NCBI GenBank assembly: GCA_002086835.1
Contig: MVIG01000030.1
Coordinates: 1-64,000, forward strand
Origin: Mycolicibacterium porcinum
GTDB taxonomy: Bacteria > Actinomycetota > Actinomycetes > Mycobacteriales > Mycobacteriaceae
DNA length: 64,000 bases
Direction: 5' to 3'
The notes under the pieces were generated by a model, which was given only the letters and a program-made list of their open reading frames with translations, did not search any database and was not told the origin of the DNA. Below, in pieces: positions 16,104 through 23,934 of this stretch (its first letter is position 1; the number at the start of each line of letters is the position of its first letter). The translations under genes were made by a program, and so were the position numbers.

Positions 16104-17138
16104 TCAGCTGGCGGTGCGGGCGGCTGCGGTGTGAGCGGCATAGTCGATCAGCACGGTGTCCATCAGCGCTCGCGAGACCTGTTCGGTGCCATCCAGCATG
16201 GCCTGGATAGCTGCGGCGCGGATCAGATGGGCAAGGCTGCCGATCATGCCGCCGGTGCGGCGGTGCAGGTATCGCGCCTTGGCAACAAGGGATCCCGGTG
16301 GGTGGGAGTGCAGCCGCAAGGTGCCCTCCATCGCTGCCACGAGCTGACGCCATTCTTTAGCATCCGGGAACGCACTGGTGTGGATAACACCACAGCGCCC
16401 GGCAAGCTGGCGTCCGCGGGTGCCGGTGAACAGCCCGGAACGCTCCACGTCGATCCCGGCATACACAAACGTCGCAGGCAGGTGTTCGGTGAAGTATTTG
16501 AGGTGATCAGACAGTTCTTCCCCGGCGCGGGTATCCAGGTTGAGGTTGTGGATCTCGTCGACCACCACGATGTCGGTCCTGGCGTCGATGAGCACTTGGC
16601 ACACCGCGTCGGAGATATCGGTGACGTTCATCCGCGGGTTTAGCATGGGTAAGCCCAGAAACCGGGCGAATTCCATCGCGAGCTTGCGTGGTGAACCTTT
16701 CGGCGGTGCGGTCACATACACCACCGGTATGCGGTTGTCGTCGCCGGGGAACCGTGCCCTGGTACGCAGTTCGTGAAATCTGCCCAGTTGTTTGATCGCG
16801 GTGGTCTTGCCGGTCGCAGCGGCGCCGGAGATGATCAGGCCACGTCGCGCGCCAATCTCGCGCTGATTGAGCAGGGTCAGCAGTCGGCCTTGGTTGGTGA
16901 TCGATTCGATCGCCGATGTCGTGACCACCACCAACTCCGAGTGATGCGCTACGCGGGCCTCGTTGTAACGGGTCCGAGCATCGTCGTCTAACTGCGACCA
17001 CGTCAGATCGTCGAGCAGTTCGAACTCGGGTGCATCGGCCTCAATGAAACGCCGCCAGCCCTCCAACGTGGTGGTGGGCTGGCGGCGATCCTCCAACTGG
17101 TTCACGGCCACTGTTTGCGGCTCGGTCACAGTCGCCAC
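16104..17138 (-). CDS. tniB: TniB-type transposition ATPase
   Basis: A 344-residue AAA+ protein equivalent to TnsC/TniB, which bridges transposase and target selector. Walker A is GAAATGKT (about residues 105-112) and Walker B is IVVVDEIHN (about 190-198). A tRxGRQLAGRC-like arginine segment follows further on. The N-terminus lies within the last 13 bases of tniA, so the two are translationally coupled. Confidence 0.93.
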   Translation of the reverse strand: MATVTEPQTVAVNQLEDRRQPTTTLEGWRRFIEADAPEFELLDDLTWSQLDDDARTRYNEARVAHHSELVVVTTSAIESITNQGRLLTLLNQREIGARRGLIISGAAATGKTTAIKQLGRFHELRTRARFPGDDNRIPVVYVTAPPKGSPRKLAMEFARFLGLPMLNPRMNVTDISDAVCQVLIDARTDIVVVDEIHNLNLDTRAGEELSDHLKYFTEHLPATFVYAGIDVERSGLFTGTRGRQLAGRCGVIHTSAFPDAKEWRQLVAAMEGTLRLHSHPPGSLVAKARYLHRRTGGMIGSLAHLIRAAAIQAMLDGTEQVSRALMDTVLIDYAAHTAAARTAS

Positions 17139-19201
17139 GATTGGGCCTCCTTGCGTGCATCGAACACCGGCAGAGGAATCACCTCGGCCACAACGTCTTC
17201 ACCGTTTGCGTCGTCGGCTGTTTGATCGCTCGGCGACGCACCGTGCTCGGCCGGCGGCCCCGGCACGCCGGGCCAGCCGCGACCGGCGCTAGCAGCACTT
17301 GTCCGCCCAGTCACCCGTCGCTCCGCTTTCGTTCGGCCCTGGGGGCCCGCGGCGGCTCGGTCCATCAGATCCTCGGCAACGGCTGCAATCTCGGCTTCCT
17401 GCGCCTTCTGGATGCCTGTGCGGTTAGCCACCGTGCGCGCGTGACGCCACAGCATCTCGCCGAACGGCACCGGGGCGCTGCGCAGGTGCGTCCACGTCGC
17501 GCCCAGCCAGCCATCGTCGTGGTGATTGCGTATCCAGATTCTCGACACGTCATAGGGGTCGTAATGGACCTCCCACTGTCCGTTGTGGGCATCGACCCCG
17601 GAATGCTGGCGGCGGTAAGGGTTGAGCGCCTTGGCGTCATAAGTACGATGATTGATCCGGATCCCGTAACTGTTGATGGTCCGCCACGCCACCGGCAGTA
17701 GCTCAACGTAATCGTCGGCGCCCAGCGGGACCGGCACATAGCCGGCGACTTCGACCAGCGCAGCGTATTTCTCGTTGGGGGTCAACGCTTTCCCTGGAGT
17801 CACCGGATCCCGCAGACCGTCGTGAGGCCGGTTCTGCCACACCGCGATGATCCACTCGTCCAACAGCGCCTGAAGTTCGATCATCGACCACACCGCATCG
17901 TCCTCGGCGTTCTTCCCGCGCCGTTCCACCGACGACCCCACATACCCGGCAACATACTGCGCGAACAGGGTGCTCACAGACTGCAGCGTCCGTTCTACCT
18001 TCGGTTTGTCGGTCGGGCAGTCAGGATGAGCCGGTTGCAGATTGATCCCGAGAGTGCAGCACGCCTGCCGAAACGTTTGTGACAGATACGCTTTCCCGTG
18101 GTCACACACGACCGTCTCCGGAGTGATTACCGGCCGCGCCGCGGCATCGGCCAGGCGCTGATCAACACTGGTCAAACTGCGGTGCGGCAACACCGACCGC
18201 GACATCCGCAGCGCATCCGCCCATCCCGGACGCATTGGCTCCGGCGTCAACGCCCGCGCTAGCAACAACGACGCATCCACCGCCTTGGTCGTCGGCCGCA
18301 ACACCGCCGCCGGAATCGAACGCGTCGCGTTGTCGACCATCCCGGTCAACTCGACCCGGTCCACCAGACCATCATCCAGAACCACCAGCACATCCAACGG
18401 CGTCGAATCGATCTCCACCATCTCCCCGGGCCGCACCACGGTGACCGACCCGAACGGGCCATCCGGCTGCTTGGACAACGACCGCCGCGTACGCGCCGAC
18501 CCGAACGTATGCCGGCCCTCGGCAAGCCTCTTCACCAGCCGGTAGAACGTCGGCTGAGACGGCATCGCCGGTGCATCCTCGGGTCCATACGCCGCCGCCA
18601 ACGACTTGGCAACTTGCCGCTGCAAGCGCTGCACTGTCCCCGTCGACAGGTTGGTCTCGCCCTCGATTGCGTCACGCACCGCGGCGACCACACGCTCGTC
18701 CACCCGGCCGAACACCTGCCGGCGACGATTGTGTCGCCCATCCACGACGCCCAACAGCCCATCCCGCTCATAGGCGTAACGACGACGCTGCAATGCATTC
18801 CGGCTCACCTCATGGCCAGCAGCACGCAACTCGTCCAGCTTGGCCAACTCCCGTTGGCGCAGAGATCGTCTCGCCGTGTCATATTCCGGGCGGGGTCGAG
18901 AACCCGGAGCGGCCCCGGGCGGCCGGCCGGTCAGGATCTCGACGATATGTCGCTCCCACCAGCGCGCCAGGTCAACCGCTGCTTCCGGAATTCCCGCCAA
19001 CATCTCCTCAGAACACAACGGTGGCCGCGACCCTGACACCAACTCCAACGCAGGGTCAACCAACAACTGCGACACCGGCACCACGATGTGCTCACCGACA
19101 GCGTCGACCAACCGGACCGACCCACCCGACAAGGCCACAACGGTGAAAACACCTGATGACAAACGGATCTCGTCTCCCACGCGGACCACACCCGTTCGCA
19201 C
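17126..19201 (-). CDS. tniA: TniA/TnsB-type DDE transposase
   Basis: A 691-residue Mu/TnsB-family transposase. N-terminal winged-helix DNA-binding regions span about residues 1-230. The RNase-H-fold core has D265 (EIDSTPLD), D367 (VCDHGKAYL) and E403 (KVERTLQ), a D-D-35-E triad with all three acidic residues present. A Mu C-terminal beta-barrel follows, then a tail of about 70 residues rich in Ala/Arg/Pro that may contact TniB. Length is larger than the roughly 560 residues of Tn5053 TniA and close to TnsB (702). It is preceded by tnsA with a 6-base gap. No frameshift is seen, so it should be functional. Confidence 0.95.
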   Translation of the reverse strand: MRTGVVRVGDEIRLSSGVFTVVALSGGSVRLVDAVGEHIVVPVSQLLVDPALELVSGSRPPLCSEEMLAGIPEAAVDLARWWERHIVEILTGRPPGAAPGSRPRPEYDTARRSLRQRELAKLDELRAAGHEVSRNALQRRRYAYERDGLLGVVDGRHNRRRQVFGRVDERVVAAVRDAIEGETNLSTGTVQRLQRQVAKSLAAAYGPEDAPAMPSQPTFYRLVKRLAEGRHTFGSARTRRSLSKQPDGPFGSVTVVRPGEMVEIDSTPLDVLVVLDDGLVDRVELTGMVDNATRSIPAAVLRPTTKAVDASLLLARALTPEPMRPGWADALRMSRSVLPHRSLTSVDQRLADAAARPVITPETVVCDHGKAYLSQTFRQACCTLGINLQPAHPDCPTDKPKVERTLQSVSTLFAQYVAGYVGSSVERRGKNAEDDAVWSMIELQALLDEWIIAVWQNRPHDGLRDPVTPGKALTPNEKYAALVEVAGYVPVPLGADDYVELLPVAWRTINSYGIRINHRTYDAKALNPYRRQHSGVDAHNGQWEVHYDPYDVSRIWIRNHHDDGWLGATWTHLRSAPVPFGEMLWRHARTVANRTGIQKAQEAEIAAVAEDLMDRAAAGPQGRTKAERRVTGRTSAASAGRGWPGVPGPPAEHGASPSDQTADDANGEDVVAEVIPLPVFDARKEAQSWRL

Positions 19202-19207
19202 GCCAGC

Positions 19208-19948
19208 TCACCACCCAGCCCCGAGCCCGATCAGCGTGTCATCGCCAAGCGGCGCATCACGCAAATCGGCTACTAAGCACCGTTTCCAAAGCAGATGAAA
19301 CAGCACCGGCAGCACCACCAGGGGAGTGCCGACGGCCCGTACTCCAGCCATCAAGGGACGGGCTCGGGTGAACACCTCAGTGAGCTGGTCAGCCAGGCCC
19401 ACCCGCAGGACTCGTGGGTGTCGATAACCCGACAACCACCGCAGGTTGGCCCGCAGCACCGGATTGAGTGCGCCGACCCGGCGATAATCCCAGCCCACCA
19501 TCGCGCAGGCCGCCGCAGACCGATCGAACACCTTCTGGCCGCCCACCGAGATTCGCTCGTCCTCACGAACATCAACCACCACGGCAGAGCCATCTCGATG
19601 ACGCACGAAGTAATCCGGCGCGTGTCGAGATCCGTCGGGCCAGTGGAACCAAAACGGTTGCGACAGCACGCCAACCACATCTGGATCGGCATCCAGCGCC
19701 ATCAGCTGATCACGTTCCACCCACGACTCGTGACCGACGTGCGTACCCGTGGTGGCAAACCGCCACAGACCAGGAAAGTTCCGTTGACCGCGAAAAGACG
19801 GGAAATTGCGCACCGGTGCGCAGTCCAGTTCAAACCGGACAGCAGCGCATCGCTCAAGTGAACGGCGCAAACGTCCCTCGCGTGTATCGAACTCCAAGTC
19901 CACAACACCCGCTACAACCGGCCCTGCCGACAACGCCGATGTCAGCAC
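19208..19948 (-). CDS. tnsA: TnsA-like heteromeric transposase endonuclease
   Basis: A 246-residue restriction-fold nuclease that in Tn7 cuts the 5' ends of the element, allowing cut-and-paste movement. Candidate catalytic residues are E78 (SWVERDQL) and D112 (HAPDYFV). The next strand reads VVVDVRED where classical TnsA has Q-x-K, so D126 and R128 replace the usual pair. The FPGLWRFATTGTHVGHESW block matches actinobacterial TnsA-like proteins. GTG 19948 is only about 20 bases inside the innermost right-end repeat. The operon promoter must therefore overlap transposase binding sites, a layout that permits autoregulation. Confidence 0.85.
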   Translation of the reverse strand: MLTSALSAGPVVAGVVDLEFDTREGRLRRSLERCAAVRFELDCAPVRNFPSFRGQRNFPGLWRFATTGTHVGHESWVERDQLMALDADPDVVGVLSQPFWFHWPDGSRHAPDYFVRHRDGSAVVVDVREDERISVGGQKVFDRSAAACAMVGWDYRRVGALNPVLRANLRWLSGYRHPRVLRVGLADQLTEVFTRARPLMAGVRAVGTPLVVLPVLFHLLWKRCLVADLRDAPLGDDTLIGLGAGW

Positions 19949-19969
19949 AAATAAACGTTAAGCCCGATG

Positions 19970-20044
19970 CCCCAGATGCAGTGAGAAAGACACGCGGATA
20001 CCTCAGATTCAATGAGAATGCCCCAAAATCCGTGAGAACGGACA
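19970..20044. repeat. Right transposon end with three transposase-binding-type repeats
   Basis: Three repeats share the same core as the left end, all in one orientation. R3 is 19970-19988 (CCCCAGATGCAGTGAGAAA), R2 is 20000-20019 (CCTCAGATTCAATGAGAA) and R1 is 20021-20044 (ends TGAGAACGGACA). Spacing is tighter than at the left end, where the middle copy is inverted. That asymmetry could define left and right, as in Tn7. Confidence 0.85.
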
Positions 20045-20049
20045 TCACT
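20045..20049. repeat. Target-site duplication TCACT, right copy
   Basis: Identical to 7586-7590. Removing the element and one copy joins the flanks into a continuous sequence ...GACATCACTGGTGAATCC... . Confidence 0.85.
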
Positions 20050-20130
20050 GGTGAATCCGATCGCCAAGATCCAGTGGCAGATCCTGCGAATCGACGGTAC
20101 AACGTCTGATCTAAAGTCCTTGCAGCACAA

Positions 20131-20510
20131 CCATTTTAGTCACAGTGACGAATTGAAGTGTGCCACCGGCAACTTTTACGGAAAAAGGGGATAGGTGGGA
20201 TCGCGGAAGCCAACTCGATTTGGAGCACGTCGAACAGAGGCGGCTCCCGCGGAATCCCACTCGGCAAGCCGGAAGCGGCAATGCCATATCGGGATCATCT
20301 GATGCGGTAGATCTGCGTGGGTTGGCACGGCAGCCGGCCAACCATCCGCCTCCGCGCCAACACCCGTCCGATCGGCGCTGCCTTCACCAACGAGGCCATC
20401 ACTGGCGAGGAGACCGACCCAGCCCGCCGAGCACCGAAAGAGGCTGTGCAGCAATGGAATATGCAGACAGGGCCAGCAGTCGCCAATTCGTCACTGTGAC
20501 GTAAATATGG
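20131..20510. repeat. Inverted dyad pair enclosing a decayed lipoprotein copy
   Basis: CCATTTTAGTCACAGTGACG (starting 20131) and the reverse complement of the stretch ending at 20510 (CCATATTTACGTCACAGTGA...) agree over about 25 bases apart from an insertion of a few bases. Each is centred on the dyad found after the repeat lipoprotein gene (5763-5775). About 330 bases lie between them. The arrangement looks like a small non-autonomous repeat element or a duplicated regulatory dyad; no duplication of a target site is evident. Confidence 0.45.
20164..20345 (-). pseudogene. Degenerate copy of the nonapeptide-repeat lipoprotein
   Basis: This DNA aligns with the lipoprotein gene at 5800-6135. 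Shared blocks are the 3' end (TTTACGG-AA-GGGGAT-GG-GGGATCGCGGAAG-CAACT), the GGATCATCTGATGC block near the lipobox, and the following CAGCCGGC. It has fewer repeat units and several indels, including one that breaks the I-P-F-P-stop ending. The lipobox A-G-C survives in one frame. The copy lies just beyond the transposon, so the duplication predates or is independent of the insertion. Confidence 0.55.
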
Positions 20511-20846
20511 GCAGCGACCCCTGGAGTCGCGAGGGCCGATAGAGGCCTTCGGCGCGAGTGCCGCCGTGCGCACCCAAGCCAGGCGACGCGTTGCGGCGGC
20601 TCGCCGGCACCCGCGACGCTTGTGCGGGGGGCGTTCGCGCGCGCGTTCCGCGCCGATGAATGAGATGGATGACAGTTGGGCGCAAGAGGCGCCGGTCGGC
20701 GCACGACCGTGAAGGTATAAGGCGAAGAACGCAACGGCGACAGCCACCGCCCGCAGTCCCGGCGCAGCTTGTCACAGTACCGATAAGCTACATTATGTCA
20801 AGTTGTTGTAGTCTCCTGTCAGACTCCACACCTGGCTGACCCAGCG
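20511..20846. other. Non-coding or decayed stretch
   Basis: No gene is supported. The short frames here are Arg/Ala-rich and without family features. The last 90 bases are AT-richer (around 20765-20815) and may hold a promoter for the broken endonuclease gene. Confidence 0.4.
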
Positions 20847-21355
20847 TTGACGACGGCCATCAGATGCAGGCTTCCTCCGCTGCTCTCCACTCGACGGGTG
20901 CGGCAAATTGAAACCGCAAAACAGATAGTGCGGCTACAGCCTGATCCGTTGTGTGGGGCGTGCTACCAACGGGCCCGCAGGCTGCTGCAAGATCCCCGAG
21001 AGGTTCGGCGTGCGAATCTGTGGGCCAAGTATCGGATCACGCCCGAGGAATACGATTCCTATCGGGCGGCACAGGAATACCGTTGCGCCATCTGCGGGCG
21101 AGATGAAACAGCGATTGATCTGAAACGTGTCGGCGGTCGACCCCGCGCGGACGGCAGACCCTCGCGAAAGTGCCCTTGGCTGTCGATCACGACCACGTCA
21201 CTGGCGCAGTTCGCGGATTGTTGTGCCCGTCGTGTAACGCTGGATTAGGTGCGTTCGGCGACGATCCCGTGCGTCTCGCCGCGGCAATCACCCACCTTCG
21301 AGCACTCCTGTCCCCTGAGGCCGCGTATTGCGGTGCAGATTCAACGGGCCCATGA
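20847..21355 (+). pseudogene. Recombination endonuclease VII-like HNH gene with a frameshift
   Basis: Two overlapping frames together encode a phage-type endonuclease VII domain. The first has C-G-A-C-Y, LWAKYRITPEEYDSYRAAQ and YRCAICGRDE. The second, from about 21170, has [20 protein letters not shown] and [11 protein letters not shown]. The zinc cysteines and the DHDH catalytic segment end up in different frames. The break maps to the run at about 21171-21173 in AAGTGCCCTTGG, where one missing C would restore a single protein. Endonuclease VII resolves branched DNA in phages, so this is likely a phage remnant. A sequencing error in the C-run cannot be excluded. Confidence 0.7.
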
Positions 21356-21500
21356 CATACAGCGGAATCCAATATGGCGGGTTACCAGTAAAACAACGCC
21401 CGATTCATCTGAGTCTGAAGGCCATCGCGTATCCCAGCTCACGAATGACAACATCATTGACACCGGACACGCCACCGCCGCCAGCCCAGCCAAACCGCCA

Positions 21501-21935
21501 TCAGGACTCTTTTGAGTAGTCGACGCTGAGCCAGTGCTCGGGTCGCATCCGGAACAAGAGCGATTCAGCGTCAGGGTGGTCCCTGGCGAACGACTCCACG
21601 AAGGCTTGGCCCCCTTCCTCACCGAGATAGCGAATGGCGATCGCGCTCATGGTGGCGTCGTCGGCCGTCTCGATCGACGTCAACGACCCCTCGGCAGTGA
21701 CATAGCGGTACGGATAGGTCTCATCCTGAGCAGTGATGGAGAAGCGCCCGGCGGCGGTGATGAGGCGAGCTTTGAGCGACCCCGCCAAGCTGGAGACGAG
21801 AACCTCGCCGCCGGGCTCGTATGCGTACCAGATCGGTACCGTCAGCGGTGCGCGATCAGGTCGTTCGACGCCGATGACGCCAACGTGCAGATCTGCCAGA
21901 TAGGTCTCGCGTTCCGTGGTGGTCATCTTCGACAT
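21501..21935 (-). CDS. PPOX-class split-barrel oxidoreductase, probably F420/FMN-dependent
   Basis: A 144-residue pyridoxamine-5'-phosphate-oxidase-like split barrel. It starts with a helix (TTTERETYLADLHVGVIGV), then PLTVPIWYAYEPGGEVLV, SLKARLITAAGRFSITAQDE and a C-terminal FRMRPEHWLSVDYSK. Mycobacterial relatives (FDOR-B type) use F420H2 or bind flavin or biliverdin to reduce small molecules. The start is M1 or the ATG three codons later. It stands alone before the beta-propeller gene. Cofactor assignment is inference. Confidence 0.8.
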   Translation of the reverse strand: MSKMTTTERETYLADLHVGVIGVERPDRAPLTVPIWYAYEPGGEVLVSSLAGSLKARLITAAGRFSITAQDETYPYRYVTAEGSLTSIETADDATMSAIAIRYLGEEGGQAFVESFARDHPDAESLLFRMRPEHWLSVDYSKES

Positions 21936-22098
21936 AATCTGACCAACCCCGCGTCCCCCGGCACGATTCCCGATCTCGTGCGCGGGAGTCGGGGTTCTCG
22001 GCTACCAACGAGCTGCGGCTGCTTACGGCCATCGGATGTGCGGATCATCGCCGGCAAGTCGCTCACGTCGGGCGCCTGCCGTGACCTGCCTGCCGGGG

Positions 22099-23106
22099 TT
22101 ACGCGACGGGCACCGTTTCATCCCCGAGAACAAGGCGCACAACTTGCGCCGGCCGCACGATCCCGTCGGCAGGCGGCTTGGCATGTCCACCGTCGGTGGT
22201 GACGTAAGCGACCCGCCCGTAGTCACCCGGCGCCCTTCCCCAGACGATGCTCGACGGGCCCACCAGCGAATCAGTGAACGGATCACCCGCTACGATCGCC
22301 GACTCCGGCCCGCGGCCTGACTGTAGCGGAACCCGATGGATCGTGTTGTCGATGTGGGTCGTGATGTACGCAACGCCGGCTCGTTCGTCGAGGCAGAAGT
22401 CATCGACCGCGTGGATCCCCTCGGCGATCAGTTCCGGTGCACCACTGGGCTCGTAGGTTCGGGGATCGACGGGGACGCGCAGGAAGCTCTGCGCCGCGGA
22501 CCCGGTGTAGTACAGATGACCCGTAGAGGCGGCATAGCGCACTCCGTTGACACCCGGCATCGGGATCTGCACGGTGTTTGACAGCACCACCGGCGCAAAC
22601 GGATCCGTGTACGACGGTGCCATGGACGCATGCTGCAACCACGGCTTCGCGGTCGCACTCAGTCCGTCGCCGCTGAGATCGACCCGCCAGATGAGTCCTT
22701 CCACGCAGTCGGCCACGAGGATCACGTTCGGGGCCAGGAGGCATGAGCCGTTCGGTCCTGCGCTGTCGGGAGCGAAGGTCAGCACACGGGACGTCGGCAC
22801 CGCGCCACCCGTCGTCCACCCGCGAAAATCAAAGCGGTACAACGCAGGATCGCCGAGTGTTCCGATGTAGAAGACGTCACGTTCGGTCTCGACGATGCCC
22901 ATGGTGAGCCCGTCGAGCGTCGCGATGAGCAGCGGCTCGACCGGGATGGTGCTCATCGGTGCGGGTAGGTACCAGAGCTCACTGTGGTTGAGGGCGGTCA
23001 CCAGGATGGATCCATCGCCCCGTACCGCGATGTTCTCGAGGAAGTAGTTCGGCGGGAAGTTCGCCACCGCCGCGAGAGAGGTGTTCGTCGTTTTGCTGAT
23101 CGTCAT
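22099..23106 (-). CDS. Six-bladed beta-propeller protein, SMP-30/lactonase-like
   Basis: A 335-residue protein. Repeated blade patterns include NIAVRGDGSILVTALNHSELWYL, GIVETERDVFYIGTLGDPALYRFD, GSCLLAPNVILVADCVEGLIWRVD and HAVDDFCLDERAGVAYITTHIDNTIHRV. These fit the SMP-30/gluconolactonase-like fold, with acidic metal ligands in D-D-F and D-C. No signal peptide is seen. It lies 55 bases downstream of a carboxymuconolactone-decarboxylase-like gene on the same strand, suggesting a two-gene operon. Lactone hydrolysis is plausible but unproven. Confidence 0.75.
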   Translation of the reverse strand: MTISKTTNTSLAAVANFPPNYFLENIAVRGDGSILVTALNHSELWYLPAPMSTIPVEPLLIATLDGLTMGIVETERDVFYIGTLGDPALYRFDFRGWTTGGAVPTSRVLTFAPDSAGPNGSCLLAPNVILVADCVEGLIWRVDLSGDGLSATAKPWLQHASMAPSYTDPFAPVVLSNTVQIPMPGVNGVRYAASTGHLYYTGSAAQSFLRVPVDPRTYEPSGAPELIAEGIHAVDDFCLDERAGVAYITTHIDNTIHRVPLQSGRGPESAIVAGDPFTDSLVGPSSIVWGRAPGDYGRVAYVTTDGGHAKPPADGIVRPAQVVRLVLGDETVPVA

Positions 23107-23161
23107 GAGGCTCCTTCGAAATGTTCTGTTACGTCGAGCTGTCGGCGTCCGGCTGTCGGCT

Positions 23162-23755
23162 TCAGCCGGGCGCCGGCACCTCGAACAGGCTGAGCAATGC
23201 CGATACGGTGAGGTACTGCCCCATCAGCGCCACGATGTCGAACAGGCCCCGCCTGCCAAAGGCCGCTTCGGCGTCCCGATACAACGCCTCGTCGATGCGA
23301 TGATTCTTCGAAAGTTGCTGCGCCAGTTCGGCCGCGATGAGTTCGTCACCGTGGAGGGATGTCGGGGCTTCACCATGAGCCAACGCCTGGATCGCCATCC
23401 TGTCGATGCCGACGTTGGCTGCCAGCACCGAGTGCGCATAGAGCTCATACTCGGCGGCCCACACTCCCCCGACTGCCAAGATGACGATCTCGCGGATGCG
23501 CTCGCTGAGCGTGGTGTACCTGGATTCGCCGGCAGAGAAAGCCAGGAAGCGCGAGGCGATCTCGGGATGATGCAGGAACGCGTTGAACGGGCCGATCAAT
23601 CGGCCATCCGGTGAGGTGATTTCGAATCCGGCATCGACGGCCCACGGCAATTGTGTGGCCCTCACCGAGGCAGCCAGGTCCTGCTGCTCGGGCGTCAATC
23701 CGGCGGGGTCAACCAGAGGTAAACGCCCGCCGAGCGTTTCATTCACGGCAGTCAA
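23162..23755 (-). CDS. Carboxymuconolactone decarboxylase-like (AhpD-fold) protein
   Basis: A 197-residue AhpD-like helical protein with the family core GPFNAFLHHPEIASRFLAF, LSERIREIVILAVGGVW and E-x3-H (EYELYAHSVLAANVGI). The usual C-x-x-C of AhpD is missing, as in many carboxymuconolactone-decarboxylase-type members. TTG 23755 was chosen because AAGGAGGA lies 5 bases before it; GTG 23746 is the alternative. Upstream of the beta-propeller gene, and near a divergent-to-them LysR gene's downstream end. Possible lactone or peroxide chemistry. Confidence 0.8.
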   Translation of the reverse strand: MTAVNETLGGRLPLVDPAGLTPEQQDLAASVRATQLPWAVDAGFEITSPDGRLIGPFNAFLHHPEIASRFLAFSAGESRYTTLSERIREIVILAVGGVWAAEYELYAHSVLAANVGIDRMAIQALAHGEAPTSLHGDELIAAELAQQLSKNHRIDEALYRDAEAAFGRRGLFDIVALMGQYLTVSALLSLFEVPAPG

Positions 23756-23934
23756 GGCCGTCCTCCTTCGATGTGGATGTCGTTCCGGCACCGTCGGTCG
23801 GTAGAGAGTCCGATGGGCCGCACGACTCCACGATGCCTATCCGCTTGCCATATGTGAAGTGCATCATTTGTCTAGAGGTACATGCACTAGTCGCATAGTC
23901 TTCAATGGCAAGGGGCCAGAGGCGACTCAGCGGA

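Larger units (their letters stand above)
7591..20044. mobile_element. Complete 12.45-kb Tn7-like transposon (TnsA + TniA/TniB/TniQ)
   Basis: The element begins TGTCCGTTCTCA at 7591 and ends TGAGAACGGACA at 20044: perfect 12-bp terminal inverted repeats with the TGT...ACA tips of the Tn7/Tn402 superfamily. TCACT flanks both sides. Each end carries three copies of a repeat of about 19-24 bp. The transposition genes read inward from the right end in the order tnsA-tniA-tniB-tniQ, nearly without gaps. Between tniQ and the left end lie roughly ten cargo genes. No resolvase, integrase, CRISPR array or TnsD-like second selector is visible. Intact ends, an exact duplication and open transposase genes suggest a recent and possibly active insertion. 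Confidence 0.9.

Noticed and set aside
20511-20747. Minus-strand frame of about 150 codons near 20295-20747
   Set aside because: Arg/Ala/Pro-rich with no motif, and it spans the decayed lipoprotein copy and the dyads.
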